Below, piece after piece: positions 11,501 through 23,051 of a stretch of 64,000 nt of DNA. How positions within the stretch are numbered: the first letter of the stretch is position 1; every line of letters starts with the position of its first letter. The notes below the pieces were generated by a model. It searched no databases, was not told where the DNA came from, and saw only the letters and a program-made list of their open reading frames with translations. Both the position numbers and the translations under genes were made by a program. Source of the DNA: Gavia stellata (taxonomy: Eukaryota > Chordata > Aves > Gaviiformes > Gaviidae); contig NC_082604.1 in assembly GCF_030936135.1 (NCBI RefSeq), positions 1,924,501 to 1,988,500 on the forward strand, written 5' to 3'.

Positions 11501-14500
11501 AAGCAACTATTGGAAAATTCCTGATAAACCTACCTTACGTGGGAGAAGAACTTACACCAAAGTACTGGAGAAGCAGGCCATGGCAAGCTGTGGAGTATGA
11601 TTAAGATACCCTGGGGACTTGTAGCACCCAATCATTATGTATATTGACAGGAATGCATGTTAGCCTGAATTATTATGAAAGAGGTGCAGACCACAGCTGA
11701 AGAGAAGAGGCCCTCATTTGAGGAAACAGTTGCAGAAAGAATTTTGAGGTTTATAGTGGGACACAAGTTCCTAGAGCAGGGCTAGCGCAAAATGAAGGTG
11801 TAGGAATTCCTGCTAAAGTAAACTCGAATAATGTGCCGGTATTTTTGGGAGCAGCCTGTGCAGTCCGCACTATATCCAGTTTACAAACATTTGCTTCATA
11901 TGCAGTGGTTCTGATCTGTTTATTTTTTTCCTCCATTCTGCTAGGATGTTCAGCGAGGAGAAAAGGAGAAGTACAAACAGCTCTTGCAACTGGTAAAGGG
12001 AAAATATCCTAGAAGCTGCCCTAATCCACCACCCGCGAGCTTCTGCAGGTAATTGTAGGAAAATAACCATTAACTTTTTGGTGATAACTTTGTAGCTGTT
12101 GTACATGGAAGAGGAGGGGAATTAATCTTCCCTACTTTCAGGGTTCTGGACAGTGTCCCAGGGCAGGTGTTGGGGCAAACTAATTCTTAAAAGACTGACA
12201 GCCCCCTTCAGCTCCCTGCAATGAAGCATGAATATGCTCTGAATGTATACTCTAAAGGTGAAGATGTTCCTCTTTCTGATACTCCTTTCTCATCTCTGTG
12301 TTAAGAAAGGTAGTACCTAGTTCTAGTGCTGGCAGTGTAACTGCTAGTATAAAAATCCACAGCACTGGTTATTCTGTAGCACCATTAAAAACAATTTATC
12401 TTCTTGTTTGCAATTGATGAGTTTTTCCTTGGTCAGGAATCCTGTTTTATCTGAGAAGGTGAAACTTATGGTAAACACAGGGAATGCCAGAATTTTCTCT
12501 GTGCCTTTTCACCTCCCTAAGTTCTTCTCATACAAATTATAGGAGGTTTTCTCTTTGCGGTACACTAAGTTGACAAAATCCCACTTGTGTGTAGAATTCC
12601 AGTTCCTAAAGCAACCTGCGAAGGGGAACTTGTGTGTAATTCTGATTCATATACTGCCAGTGATGAGTATATTTGATATCTTATAACTGTGTCAGGAGAT
12701 TGCATGGAGTTAATGACACAAGTCAAAACCACAAAAATATTAGAAGCCATTATCTTAGTGGAATAGTTACGCTTCAAAGCAGAAGGGGCCTAATTCTTGT
12801 AAAATAGTTATGCCAAGATGGTGCTGAAGTCCCAGCATGCCTTTCTATACAGTAAGACTGTAGAAAGTGCCATGCTTTCTTCCAATTTCCTTTAAATGCC
12901 GTGAAACATGGGTTGTTACCAAGGCTTAGAAAAATCCCAATCTCTGCTTGGTGGTTCACAGCCAGAAAACGTGTAAACACACGACTTCAAAACAGCGTAT
13001 CATGTTTAAACATTCTGGTGCATGAAAATGATATGGAAAACAATATCTCATGTAATTTTAGGTGCAGTGGCAATAGCGTTTTAGGGTGGGTCGAGACTCT
13101 GCTTTCAGCATCTAATCTCCCAGCCATTGATTATTGTGGTTTGGCTCATATCTCGGAGCAGACCTGGAGCATGTGAAACAGATTCCTTTCAGATGAAGCT
13201 ACACCAGAGAGTGTTCCTGTGGAATGTGTCTAATGCGCTCCAACTGCTAATGAGCATGTAGTCCCTGAGGTCAGAGTAGAGCAGGTCTGAAGTAAAATGT
13301 CCCAAAAGTATGTTTGTTGTGGACATTGCATTCTCAGTGTCAGCAGAATCTTTAATAAATAGATTGAAAAGAATTGGTCAAGGATGGTTGTAATGAATGC
13401 TGTCTTGTCCCATAAGATAAAGTGGTCTCTTCAGATAAATCCAGATATTTGTAGGATGTGCAAAAAATACTTTTTCTTTTTAAAGAAAAAACAAAAAAGC
13501 CACTGATTTGCTGGTGAAAAGGTAAAGGAATCAAATTTCAGCATTGATTAGTCTCTCAAAATTCTGGAGAAAGAAAATTTGACTCCTGTGTCTTCAGTAT
13601 GCCCGAGTTGAGAGTAGCCAAGCTGCTGAATGTAAACTCCCTCCTCATGGAAGTGCCCTTTGCATTTTGTCATGAAACCAGTGCAGGAGGCAGGATGCTT
13701 CTGTCAAGGGATTAAACAGCCTAATTTCACTTTACATATTTCTATTGCTTTAACTATGGCTTCCAACTCTAATGTAGACAGTTGTGTACAAATAAACTGT
13801 ATCCTTTCTCGTGAATTTGTATGTACTGACAACAAATACCGTACATACAAAAAATGTGATTCTTCTCCGTTGTTTTTTGCTGCACCAAAGTGTTCAAGCC
13901 TACTCCAAGGAACCAGTGATGACTGTGAGTCACCTGGAAGAAGAAAAATACGGAGGAGATGTCTATCCATGTATGACACTAAGGACCAGTGAGTATCCCC
14001 GTGATTCATATCTGTTCCACTTTGTAGGTAGACTTCAAATCAAAATAGGTATTTCCTTAAGTCTCGAGGGTATAGATTATGCTAAAAAGATTTGTCAGTG
14101 CTAGTGTGTCATTAATCTGTGTCGATTTATAAGGAAATCTAAATCAGCCAGCGTGTTTACGCTAGTATAGCTTACATCAGCTCTTAGAATGAAATGAGCT
14201 GTCTCTGGAAAGAAAGGGGGGGGGGGGGGGAAAGAGGGGGGAAACACCACCACCCCCCAAACCGTAGCTAGTTACTGGCTAAAATGGCTTTGTAAGGTTT
14301 TTGTTGAAGTGAAAAAGTTTGTTTAAAAGTGGTACTTGAGAGACATTACTGTACCAGTCATGCTTGTAGCTGCAGACGTAACTCTGCACTATACAGGAGA
14401 ACATTGTAGTATCCCGCTGTTTGTACTAGTGGAGGGTGATACGTTACCGCACGCCCTTAGGCACCCGTTACTTCACTCAGAGTTGCGGTTATGCTTTACG

Positions 14501-17500
14501 CTTTAATCCCTTTTTCATGCTATACATGACTATTTCTGTGATAGCAGAGCTTTGAAACCAAGTAAGCTAATTGCACAGTACCACTGTTGATATCAAGTTG
14601 TCTTCTTTTGTAGATCGTCTTTAGCGAGTTGAAGATAGGTAACTGCCGAAGATGACCTTAGTTGTCTTCTGCAGAGTGGGCTAGTTAAACTGGTTTGCTG
14701 ACAACCTATTTTCTTTTATACCAGCAGTGTGTTATCATACCACGTGTTCATGAGTATACATTTAATATTGTCCCAGTAATTTTTTTTCCCCCTGTTTATT
14801 ACTTAAATACTGTTTCATCAATACTTCTTTTTACATACCTGTGACTTTATTATGCAATCATCGTATAGGTTTCGAAATTATTTCTGAGCAGCTGCTAGAA
14901 TTTGGGGAAAGCTTGTTTTGTCATGGAAAACGACAAGCTATTCTTCTGAGCCTGGAGGAGCATCTGGTTTTGCAAAAATCATTTGTTTAGTCATGTGCAA
15001 TCTAGGATTTAAAACTTAATAAATGCCCTTATTCAGCTCTCATACACTCGCACATGATATTCAAAGTTCAAACTGTTTGCCAGAGTTCGAACTTCCTAAC
15101 CGTACAGTTGTCATTGAAAGCTTTTTTGTATTATCACCCAGAAACCGAGAGCTACGTACACCTGATGGTAATTGAAAATCAACTTCTTGTTTTCATATTA
15201 CTGCTTTTCTATGCAGGTATCAAATGTGCAGATGTTTGCAGCCCACAGTGGTCTCAGAGAAGTGATGTGATCAGGTAGAGTCTCTTTGAATCATGGTTCT
15301 TGTTTCTTTTGGCTCTGCGTGCATGTTTCTTTCAGCCTCCAGTAGTGTCCAGAAGAAGACAAATCATATTTATCGTCTCTGTGCTGTGGAAGAGGAGTAG
15401 CTAGCTTGTGGCTCTGGAATTGCTCGCAAGCCAGTTGCATCTCAGATACAGCTCCCATGCTAGAGCCGTGCTGTGTGACAAACAGGGTTGTGCTGGTGTG
15501 GTGTTTGCTGGGTCCTTTGCTGTGGGAAGAAAGCCAGTGAGGGTGAGAGTGGTGGCCGTACCAAGTTGTCCTTGGATTTGCAGAATCCATTTTTGCTTGT
15601 GAGTGTTTTTCTGCCAAACCATTAATGAGCTGACATGTCGTTTCTTTCGCTTTGAAACTAGGATCCTAAGCACAAAGATTAGAGAGCTTGTAAAGCCTGG
15701 TGGAACTGAGGCATTTTTTGTGACTTACAGGATGCCTTGGGTTTCAATATGAGACCAAAAAGGAAGCAAGCTGTTGGGTTGACTGCCTGTTTGAGAGGCC
15801 AGTGGACTCGTTTGTATTAGCTGTCTGAGCTGGCAGGACTGTGAGTTCAGATGGTTTTGTGTTGTTGAGGGAAATAGGGTTTTGGTTGCAGTAAGTGCAG
15901 CTACAGGGGGAGATTTTGTATGACAAGCATCTTTCTGCAGTGACCTGCCCTTAAATGAGAGACGAGAAAGTGTAGATGGGAGCAGAGAGAGATTCAGTTG
16001 TGGCAGTCTTGTTTTCTAGCTAATTCTATCTCTATTCTTCTCCCCACTTTAAACACTAGCGCTATATTTAGCTGTGCAGACCTGTGCTTAAATTGTCACT
16101 GGTTCCCCTAAGCTCGAGGGGAGAGAAGGAAATAAAATAACTGATAGAGTAAGATGAGTTCAAGTAAAAGGAACATTTTCTTGCCTTTTTTTGCAGATTT
16201 AGCTACTAACTAAAGTCATTTGACAAGGCTTGTGATGATATCTACTCTTACCATGCTGGATTGAAAGCCTTTAAAGCACAATGAGTATAGGATACCATGA
16301 GAGTCTGTTGTAGATCTCCTTCCTGAAAAAGGGGACTTTTGGTGACAATGCAAATTCTTGTTTTTGAAGAAGGGACATATATATATGGACAACTTCAATG
16401 TCTGTGTATTTGTTTGCTCTTTAGAGTCTGTGTGGTTTTAATGATAATCCTCTCCAAATGGGGATAGTCACTCTCTTGACTAGCCTGTAGAAGGCAAGTA
16501 AACATCCTGTAGCTGTCCCATTTTTAATTCAATGTGCCGGTCTTAGTTGCCGTAAGTTAACTATATTTGGATGCAAGTATAGTTGCAAATGTTCATTTCA
16601 TACCTTGCAGTATAACACCTAGCGTGTAGTATTTATCTTCAGTAGATCACAAAGCACTTGATAGAGGAAGTGCTGGTTGCTTCCCTGTTTCCCAAATAGT
16701 GAAACTGATAAAGAGAAACAAAAGGAGTCTTGCACATGTAGAGGGAAGAAGGTTTGCAAAGCTCCCAGCTCTTCATTCTCTCCCAGTCTTGCTGCTACGA
16801 AAGAATGGTGTTGGAAGCTGAGACGATGTTGTCACATGTTCATGCGTGCCACTGAGGCTCTAGTCAGAATAAGCCTTGAAAAAGCATTTCTCATCCAGAA
16901 GGTGAATTCTTGAGAATTACATGGGACAGTACGGATACACAGCTCACTTCTCTCTCTTTCTCTCTCCCTCTCCTCGCAGGTACTACACACCATCAGAAAA
17001 CTCTCGTGAACAGGGAAGACCAGTGAAACAAGGCATTGCAGGGGTAAGCTTGCGTTACTCCTTATTTCAGTTTTTAGGAAAACATAGCTATTTGTGATCA
17101 GAAGTTTTGGCACCCTTCACTTAAATACATTACTTATTCATCAATATACATGGCCCAGTTGTTTTTCCCAGGGAAAGTGGGAGCACTGTTTGATGAGCAG
17201 TGCTATCACAGAGGGTTTCCTACTGCCATTAATTTTGGTTTTGGACTATTATAAGCACACTACACTATATTATTTTTATTCTTCCCCTTTAATGTGTTGG
17301 GTATAGCTTCAAAATCTTTAGTGCACAGACTTAGTTGACTTGCAAAGCTGGACTGCAGTATCTTCAGTCTTCTCTTGTTCCGTGAGATAGGAAGTACATC
17401 TCTTTGACTTTCATCTCTGGTCAGGATTGAGATCAAAAATAAAATTTTAATCATGGAAATCAGAAATATTAATCTCAATCTCAACTTGATACCTACATGT

Positions 17501-20500
17501 GGAGGCTTTGCTGGGGTTGTTAATGCTAGTCCAAGCCAAACTAACTTTCTGCCTCTCTTGCCTCCGTTTAGTTTTGAGTGCAGCACTACATGGGTGCGCA
17601 ATTGGAATGTGGTCACCAATAAAAAGTAACTTTGGAGTTTGCTGGCTGGGTGTGTGTACAAAAACCCTTCCAGCTTTATACATGAGCAAGATTTTCTGCC
17701 CTATCCCCTAACAAAAAAAATCTGTTCTTGCTTGCTAGCTTAATGTGCTTTTGTCTAACAGAGACAGTATGGAGCTGAAATCTCAGAAGAGGTGTTATTC
17801 CAAATACATCTAGCACCTGTTCTGTCCAGAAAGTCATCTGTCCTTGGTGTGGAAGAAAAGAAATTCCCAAGCTTGGAAAAACCAGTAGAACACTTTTCTC
17901 CGCTCACAGAGGTACCATGGTTGACAGTCTGTTAGACAAAACAGAAGGCTGTGGAACAGCTGCCTGAAACTCCGTTTATTACAAGTGGTTCTTAAGGCTT
18001 TCTGAAATCTTAAGAACTTGCATTTAACCTGTTAGCAAGCGTCTGCAGCTGTGACTTCACAGTGCAAGGGTCAGCAACAAAGCTGGTTTTAAGGATTTAA
18101 TATGCTCCACACACTCCTTCAGTTGTGCTAACCTAAGGGTTTGTGGGGCTTCTGCTACCAGGACAAAAATTAGTCCAGGTTTAACAACAGTCTCCCAGAG
18201 CAGTGCTAACCTGATTCATACGCTTATATTGGCTCTGCCTCTTAACCTGTCCTACCATGGTGACAGAACCTGAAAAATAAGCTTTTGCTGATCCATGGTG
18301 TTGCATTGCTTGGGGGCACCTGAGCATCTTGCATACGTCCTCAGGATCTCGCAGAGTCATGTATGTGCGCTGGGCATGGTTGCACTGCATCTAACAGTGT
18401 TAACAGCGTTAACAGGAGTTAACTTAGTTACACTGTTCAACAGGCTGTGGGAGTTCAGGTTCCCCTACTATGAATTTTTGGCTGCTTTTATTCTTCGGAG
18501 TTGCAGTCGTGCTGATCTAATTGAGCACCTCCTTTTTTTGCTCATTGAGGATTGACTTGGAAAGGACTAGCAAATCCAGAGTTTACAAAGTCTGCAGAGT
18601 GATGCTCAGCACAAGGAGAACCGAGTGGTTTTCTTATTTTGCTAGCCCAGATTCAACCAAGAAGGAGATGCTATTGCAGATCAGAGTATTTTATACTAGC
18701 AGATCTAGTGATTTATTTGCATTCCTTAAGACGACGTAGATGGAAACATCCATGTTACAACCAGTTGCATGCACAGCCCGGACTCCTGATTGCCTGACTG
18801 CGGTGTAGCTGCCTCCATTTCCCCCTTCGCTGTTACTTCTGTTCCCTTTGAAGTCCCCCACCTTCAAATTCTTTCAGGCCCCTGACTTAGCTGCCTTGGC
18901 ATGGAGAATGCCTACTGTGGCTGGCTTAAACCCCAGTACTGCGAGGGCTGCAGCATCACGTGGGAAAGGTGTTTGCTGTACTTCTGTTCATTTTTCAGCT
19001 GCTTCAGTGTGTTTGCTAGTCCACGTGTTTTATTTCAGCTTCCTTGCGAAAAGAAATTGAAGCAAACCTGGGCTCTAAAGTTCAAAGTTAGGATGCTGAA
19101 AGAAACAAGCAAACAAAAAAGTGCTATTGCTAACTTCGCAAAAAAAAGCCTGGCAAAGCCAGTTGCTGTCACCTGAGCTTAATTTACAGGCCTTGTTTCA
19201 GCTGAAAGCTGCCCACAGGTTAGCGTGTTCAAAACTCTGTTTCACAAGTCCTTCCCCATTTAATTGTTCATTTCAGGCCATGGAGAGAGAGGTCATTGAC
19301 GCATTTGGCAAAGGTGAGCCAGATGAGATCATGAGCAGTGCCTTCAAACTAAAGGTCACTCGTGAGGACATCCACACTCTAAGGAACCTTCGCTGGCTAA
19401 ATGATGAGGTAAAACTAGCTGCAGCATAGTGATACTGTAATTCAGCATTTATTTAAAAATACCCCTTCGCTGTGTACAGAAGTCTTTTCAGAGTTATTTG
19501 ATGACCTCCACTGCAGAGCCTAGAAATATCTGTGCAGTTCTTATTTTAGGTACTTAAGGGTCTAGTGTTTCTGGAAGTTCCTTCTAGTATTGTGCAGCTT
19601 CCAGGAGTTACTCTGTTATTGGAGTGGGTGGCAGGTGTTTTTATCGAACTGCAAAAGTAACCAAGTGTGAATCTCTGACCAAAAGCTGACAGCTGAGGCT
19701 GGAGTCCTCTCAGCTGCCTACTTAAGGGTGGCCAGCAAAGCCATGTTGCTGTATTTTTCATTTGGTTAAGCTAGTGTCTTATTTTACATCTCAAGTTTAC
19801 TCTTTGTGGTATAGGTCATTAACTTCTACATGAGCCTTCTGGTGGAAAGAAATAAGAAGGAAGGATATCCAACAGTCCATGCTTTTAGTACTTTCTTTTA
19901 TCCCAAACTAATTTCTGGGGGCTACCAAGCAGTAAGAAGATGGACCAGAGGTGTGGATCTCTTCAAGCAAGACCTCATCTTAGTACCCATTCACTTGAGA
20001 GTGCATTGGGCACTAGTGGTGAGTCAAACTGCCTTTTTAGTTAGAACTGGATGGGGAGAAAAAACTAGCAAGAAAAGCCATTTAGATTTTGGGGTGTGTG
20101 CAGCGCAAGATTGTGCTTTGTCTAACGGTCACCTTTTAATAACAGGTCATAGATGTCAGAAAGACGACCATCAAATACTTTGACTCAATGGGACAAAAAG
20201 GAGACAAGATTTGTGAAAATTTATTGTAAGTAACTGCTCAGTCACTGCTTTTATGTTGTGAATTATGAGAAGGTTTTGGGATTTTGTCCCTGTAACACGA
20301 CTTCAAGTTCTTGCATTTCTCATAGATAACGACACAGAAATCTTTGATTCGCTTGCTGCGAGTTGTGTGACATTGACTACTTATCTAGCCCCACGTCGTC
20401 CCCTCCACCCAGGGTCTCGGGTGTTTACAGTCTTCCAAGAGCTTTTTAAGGCCCTCTTCTTTAAGAACTTTCAGACTGCAACTCAGTAATGGTGTCCTAG

Positions 20501-23051
20501 TGTATATACGCTCCTATTTGTGATCAGTTACACGTATACTTTTATTCTTTATTGCTTAGCTCTTATCCTTTTCTTGTATTGAGTCCTTTTTTTTCCCCCC
20601 TCACTTGTAGTGTTCATCCTTTCTACTGTAGTGAACTGTGTAACATGCTCCTTCTCAGTTTGTCTATACCTCTTCTATTCCGTTCAGCATTTTAAACAAA
20701 GCCGACGTATTTCCCTCCAGCTTACCCCAGCCAACTACCCTTGCGTCCTTACTGAGTGTTATTTGTATTTCTGACTTTCTCATTCAAGACTGATGTCTCG
20801 TAGCAAGCTTTTCCAGATGTATCAGCTGGCGTGGCATACATCTCAAATGTCACGGGTACAGTTTTTCATGGTGTGCAAGCCAGCATCCTTAGATGTCTTT
20901 GCCACTGATGCAGAAGTAGTAAAAACCCGTAATCCAACAGCTTTGCAGACCAAGAGCAGGAGAGCAGCCCCACAGAGACAAGCCAAGTGTTGGTTTAGTC
21001 TAGTGCTCTCCTGAACAGTTAACAGTAGGTGCCTGGGAAAGGGTGTAAGAACAGGTCTGCATCGAATAATGTTTTCCTCAAGAGTATTCTTCCAGCAGCT
21101 GGTGGCCTGGGAACTTCCTCAGCCAGAGATATTATCCCAAAAGTTTTGTATTTGTTCTTCCAGAGGTGCACCCAGTATGTGGGACTAAGGCACACGGTGG
21201 CATTATGGTTCCTTGCTTGGTTTTTCTGTTCCTCCTCCAATAACGTGCAATTTGGGGTTTTTTTTTGACCTCTACTAAGCAATGAGCTTACGCTTTTGTG
21301 GAAGTCCCTGGAATTGTTGGTCTCATTCCTGACCATTAGCTCGCAGCTTCTCACTGTGTGTGTAAATTTAAGATTTGGGGTTTTCCTCCAGTCACCTCCT
21401 ATGAGGATCCTCTTGACATTTTACTGTCCTGCCATTCATCTTCCTGTGATCCTTCAGCAGCTCGTGTTTTTTTTTTGTTACTGTTGGCCTAAATTACAGA
21501 GCTGAAGAGTGTTTGTTGTTTTGTTTTAAACAGCCAATACCTGCAAGAAGAAAGCCGGGAAAAAAGAAATCTGGAGCTGACTTTGTCGGAGTGGACTCTT
21601 CACAGCATGGAGTCACATGTATGTGAGCACTATTTGGATCTGAAATGTGAACTGTAGCTCCTCGTCACGAAGGTCTTAACGCTTTCTAATAAATCCAAGC
21701 CTTTAGAGAATGGCCATAAGCATCTTGTGTTCTTACAGTACCACGTCAGGCTGCAAGTGGACCAGGAAACAATGCTGGGATGAAGTCTTTAAGCAGGGCC
21801 TCTCCTTGCTCACTGAATACGTTATTTTTTTTAATTAGTCTGCCACATTAAGGTGAATCTGGCTTTGCCCCCATTTCACAAGTCAAATTTAAGACTCTTT
21901 TTAGCTGTTGTCAGAGAACGTAGGCTTTGAAAATCAGGTTTGGATTTGGGATAATTATTCTTGTTTGGAGCGCAAATCCTGGCACGTGACAAAGCAGAGG
22001 GTTGAGCTGATGTTTCTCAACAAGTTAATAGTAAAAAGCAGTATCTAAAGACTCAGTTTAAGAAACACGACGCTGTGCAAACCTCAAGACACCTTGCAGG
22101 GAGGAAGGCTGCTATCCCCTTATCAGCCTGCCAAGGATTTAGCTTGTCACATCCGAGTAAAGGAAGCAGAGGGGAGGGATGATGTGCGGTTAATTGGGTC
22201 TATTCCTTGTGTTGGGAGGGGTGAATGGATTATGCAAGTAGGTTCCCGAGCGGTTGGTTAGTGTATTGCTGGTGTGGGTGATGTGTGCCGCTTCCAAATT
22301 GCTGCTCTTCTAAGACAGGAAAATTCTCCATTTTCTTTTCATTCATTAGGAAATCCCTCAGCAATTGAATGGAAGCGACTGCGGGGTTTTTATGTGCAAA
22401 TACGCTGATTATATCGCCAGAGACAAACCGATAACTTTTACACAGGTGAGCGAAGGTTATAAACAGCTCCAGACTTTTTCGCACCGATACAAGAGCCAGG
22501 GAAGTTACGCAGCAGCTGTTACTTGTGTCTGGGGCAGGGGCTGAGGTTTTGTACCTCTCTCTGGTTTTGGTGCATGGTTGCTGGGGTTGGCCTCAGCGGG
22601 GCAGAGCCGTGTTCTCCATCCTTCCGTCTGGTATCTGCTTCCTGGCTGAATCAGTGCGACTCCTCTTGGGCAAGATACGCAGCCAGTGGGTTTGCGATCT
22701 TTGTATCTTCTGGAGAAATGGGCTTCACCCTTTGACCAGTTAAGAGACTGGTTATTTTCCAACGCAGAAGTCCTTGTAAGCTGTCGTGTAAAGTAAATCT
22801 GGTTTTCTTGGGTTGTCATGTCACCCTCGTAGGAGCTGTGTGGGTGAAACCCATGTCGTAGCCAAATGGCAAGTGTTGACAGTTCTTAAAAGGAACTTCG
22901 TGTTAAAGAATTAACTGGGCATTTATGCATATTTTCTGCCTCTTTCTGCCACGACTTCCTATTTAATGGATTTTTCTTTTCTTTTCAGAATCACATGCCT
23001 TACTTCCGCAAGAAGATGGTGTGGGAAATAATCCATCAGCAGCTGCTGTGA
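2110..23051 (+). CDS. SENP2: SENP2, SUMO-specific (sentrin) protease 2, complete 17-exon gene
   Basis: Cysteine protease of family C48 that matures SUMO precursors and removes SUMO from proteins, acting at nuclear pores and in the nucleus. Exons (CDS): 2110-2210, 5477-5532, 7194-7327, 8174-8249, 8779-8857, 10880-11024, 11945-12048, 13891-13988, 15217-15274, 16980-17043, 17762-17911, 19277-19408, 19815-20018, 20146-20225, 21534-21618, 22350-22445, 22989-23051. All junctions are GT/AG with consistent phases; total 1,725 nt, 574 codons plus stop (human about 589). The N terminus ([13 protein letters not shown], then an RKR cluster) matches the SENP2 pore/nuclear targeting region. The divergent middle is followed by the C48 domain from about residue 370. 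The catalytic triad is intact: His463 (VHW), Asp480 (YFDSMGQ) and Cys533 (GSDCG), with Gln527 and Trp395. Start-codon context is weak (C at -3, T at +4), but it is the start that gives the conserved N terminus. Confidence 0.96.
2211..5476 (+). other. SENP2: SENP2 intron 1
   Basis: A 3.3-kb intron. Its first ~300 bases continue the CpG island; the rest is unique A/T-richer sequence with a short poly-G run near 2,769. No nested gene or repeat family was recognised. Confidence 0.8.
5477..5532 (+). CDS. SENP2: SENP2 exon 2
   Basis: A 56-bp exon covering residues 34-52 ([18 protein letters not shown]). It includes a second basic cluster RKKPR, equivalent to the AKRPR segment of mammalian SENP2. 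The acceptor is cctcag and the donor gtattg. Confidence 0.88.
7194..7327 (+). CDS. SENP2: SENP2 exon 3
   Basis: A 134-bp exon, phase 1 in and phase 0 out, residues 53-97, within the divergent N-terminal regulatory region. It is rich in Glu, Lys and Ala ([16 protein letters not shown]). The acceptor is ttttag and the donor gttagc. Confidence 0.88.
8174..8249 (+). CDS. SENP2: SENP2 exon 4
   Basis: A 76-bp exon, residues 98-122, Ser-rich ([16 protein letters not shown]). The acceptor follows tatttaag and the donor is gtaagg. The intron 3 sequence before it is T-rich. Confidence 0.87.
8779..8857 (+). CDS. SENP2: SENP2 exon 5
   Basis: A 79-bp exon, residues 123-148 ([15 protein letters not shown]...). 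The acceptor is ttgtag and the donor gtaaaa. Its phases fit the neighbouring exons. Confidence 0.86.
9515..10486 (+). mobile_element. CR1-type LINE, 3' part, degenerate, in SENP2 intron 5
   Basis: A 5'-truncated chicken-repeat-1 non-LTR retrotransposon in the same orientation as SENP2. Translated fragments show the end of the reverse transcriptase ([15 protein letters not shown], then [12 protein letters not shown]) and the CR1 C-terminal region ([20 protein letters not shown], later [18 protein letters not shown]). The frame is broken between about 9,740 and 9,930, with internal loss relative to the family. The normal FADD catalytic motif reads FTGD, so the copy is dead. The 3' end (ctaccagaatgattctgtga) is the usual CR1 terminus. 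The left boundary is approximate. Confidence 0.9.
10880..11024 (+). CDS. SENP2: SENP2 exon 6
   Basis: A 145-bp exon, residues 149-197, phase 2 in and 0 out. It belongs to the poorly conserved middle region and ends GRLFCAAEE. The acceptor is tttttag and the donor gtacgc. It lies 394 bp after the CR1 insertion. Confidence 0.88.
11945..12048 (+). CDS. SENP2: SENP2 exon 7
   Basis: A 104-bp exon, residues 198-231. [20 protein letters not shown] matches the mammalian segment with the EKYRKLLERLK motif, which supports the SENP2 assignment. The acceptor is gctag and the donor gtaatt. Confidence 0.92.
13891..13988 (+). CDS. SENP2: SENP2 exon 8
   Basis: A 98-bp exon, residues 232-264 ([20 protein letters not shown]...). 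The donor gtgagt is strong. The acceptor (gcaccaaag) has a less typical AAG ending and is the least certain boundary of the model, although the phase fits. Confidence 0.82.
14216..14230. repeat. Poly-G run, 15 bases
   Basis: An uninterrupted homopolymer in SENP2 intron 8, followed by aaagagggggg. It is a likely site of sequencing or assembly error and a possible G-quadruplex contributor. Confidence 0.9.
15217..15274 (+). CDS. SENP2: SENP2 exon 9
   Basis: A 58-bp exon, residues 265-283 ([18 protein letters not shown]). The acceptor is tatgcag and the donor gtagag. The phase is 1 in and 2 out. Confidence 0.83.
16980..17043 (+). CDS. SENP2: SENP2 exon 10
   Basis: A 64-bp exon, residues 284-305 ([21 protein letters not shown]). 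The acceptor follows a long (tctc)-type pyrimidine tract ending in cctcgcag. The donor is gtaagc. Confidence 0.88.
17762..17911 (+). CDS. SENP2: SENP2 exon 11
   Basis: A 150-bp exon, residues 306-355, phase 0 at both ends. It contains [20 protein letters not shown], aligning with LSEEVSARLRL in the mammalian protein, then a Lys/Glu-rich linker just ahead of the protease domain. The acceptor is ctaacag and the donor gtacca. Confidence 0.92.
19277..19408 (+). CDS. SENP2: SENP2 exon 12, start of protease domain
   Basis: A 132-bp exon, residues 356-399. [20 protein letters not shown] is the first highly conserved block of the C48 domain, and Trp395 of WLNDE lines the SUMO Gly-Gly tunnel. The acceptor is tttcag and the donor gtaaaa. 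Confidence 0.96.
19815..20018 (+). CDS. SENP2: SENP2 exon 13, catalytic histidine
   Basis: A 204-bp exon, residues 400-467, phase 0 at both ends. It carries [24 protein letters not shown] and [11 protein letters not shown] with catalytic His463. The acceptor is tatag and the donor gtgagt. Confidence 0.97.
20146..20225 (+). CDS. SENP2: SENP2 exon 14, catalytic aspartate
   Basis: An 80-bp exon, residues 468-493 plus two bases. [11 protein letters not shown] contains catalytic Asp480. Intron 13 before it is only 127 bp. The donor is gtaagt. Confidence 0.96.
21534..21618 (+). CDS. SENP2: SENP2 exon 15
   Basis: An 85-bp exon, residues 494-522 ([20 protein letters not shown]...). It matches QYLQDESKTKRN of the mammalian protein. 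The acceptor is aaacag and the donor gtatgt. Confidence 0.95.
22350..22445 (+). CDS. SENP2: SENP2 exon 16, catalytic cysteine
   Basis: A 96-bp exon, residues 523-554. [20 protein letters not shown] holds Gln527 (oxyanion hole) and nucleophile Cys533. The acceptor is cattag and the donor gtgagc. Confidence 0.97.
22989..23051 (+). CDS. SENP2: SENP2 exon 17, terminal coding exon
   Basis: Residues 555-574 ([20 protein letters not shown]) and a TGA stop at 23,049. The conserved C terminus ends in QQLL as in mammals. The acceptor is ttttcag. Confidence 0.97.
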   Translation, partial: NHMPYFRKKMVWEIIHQQLL

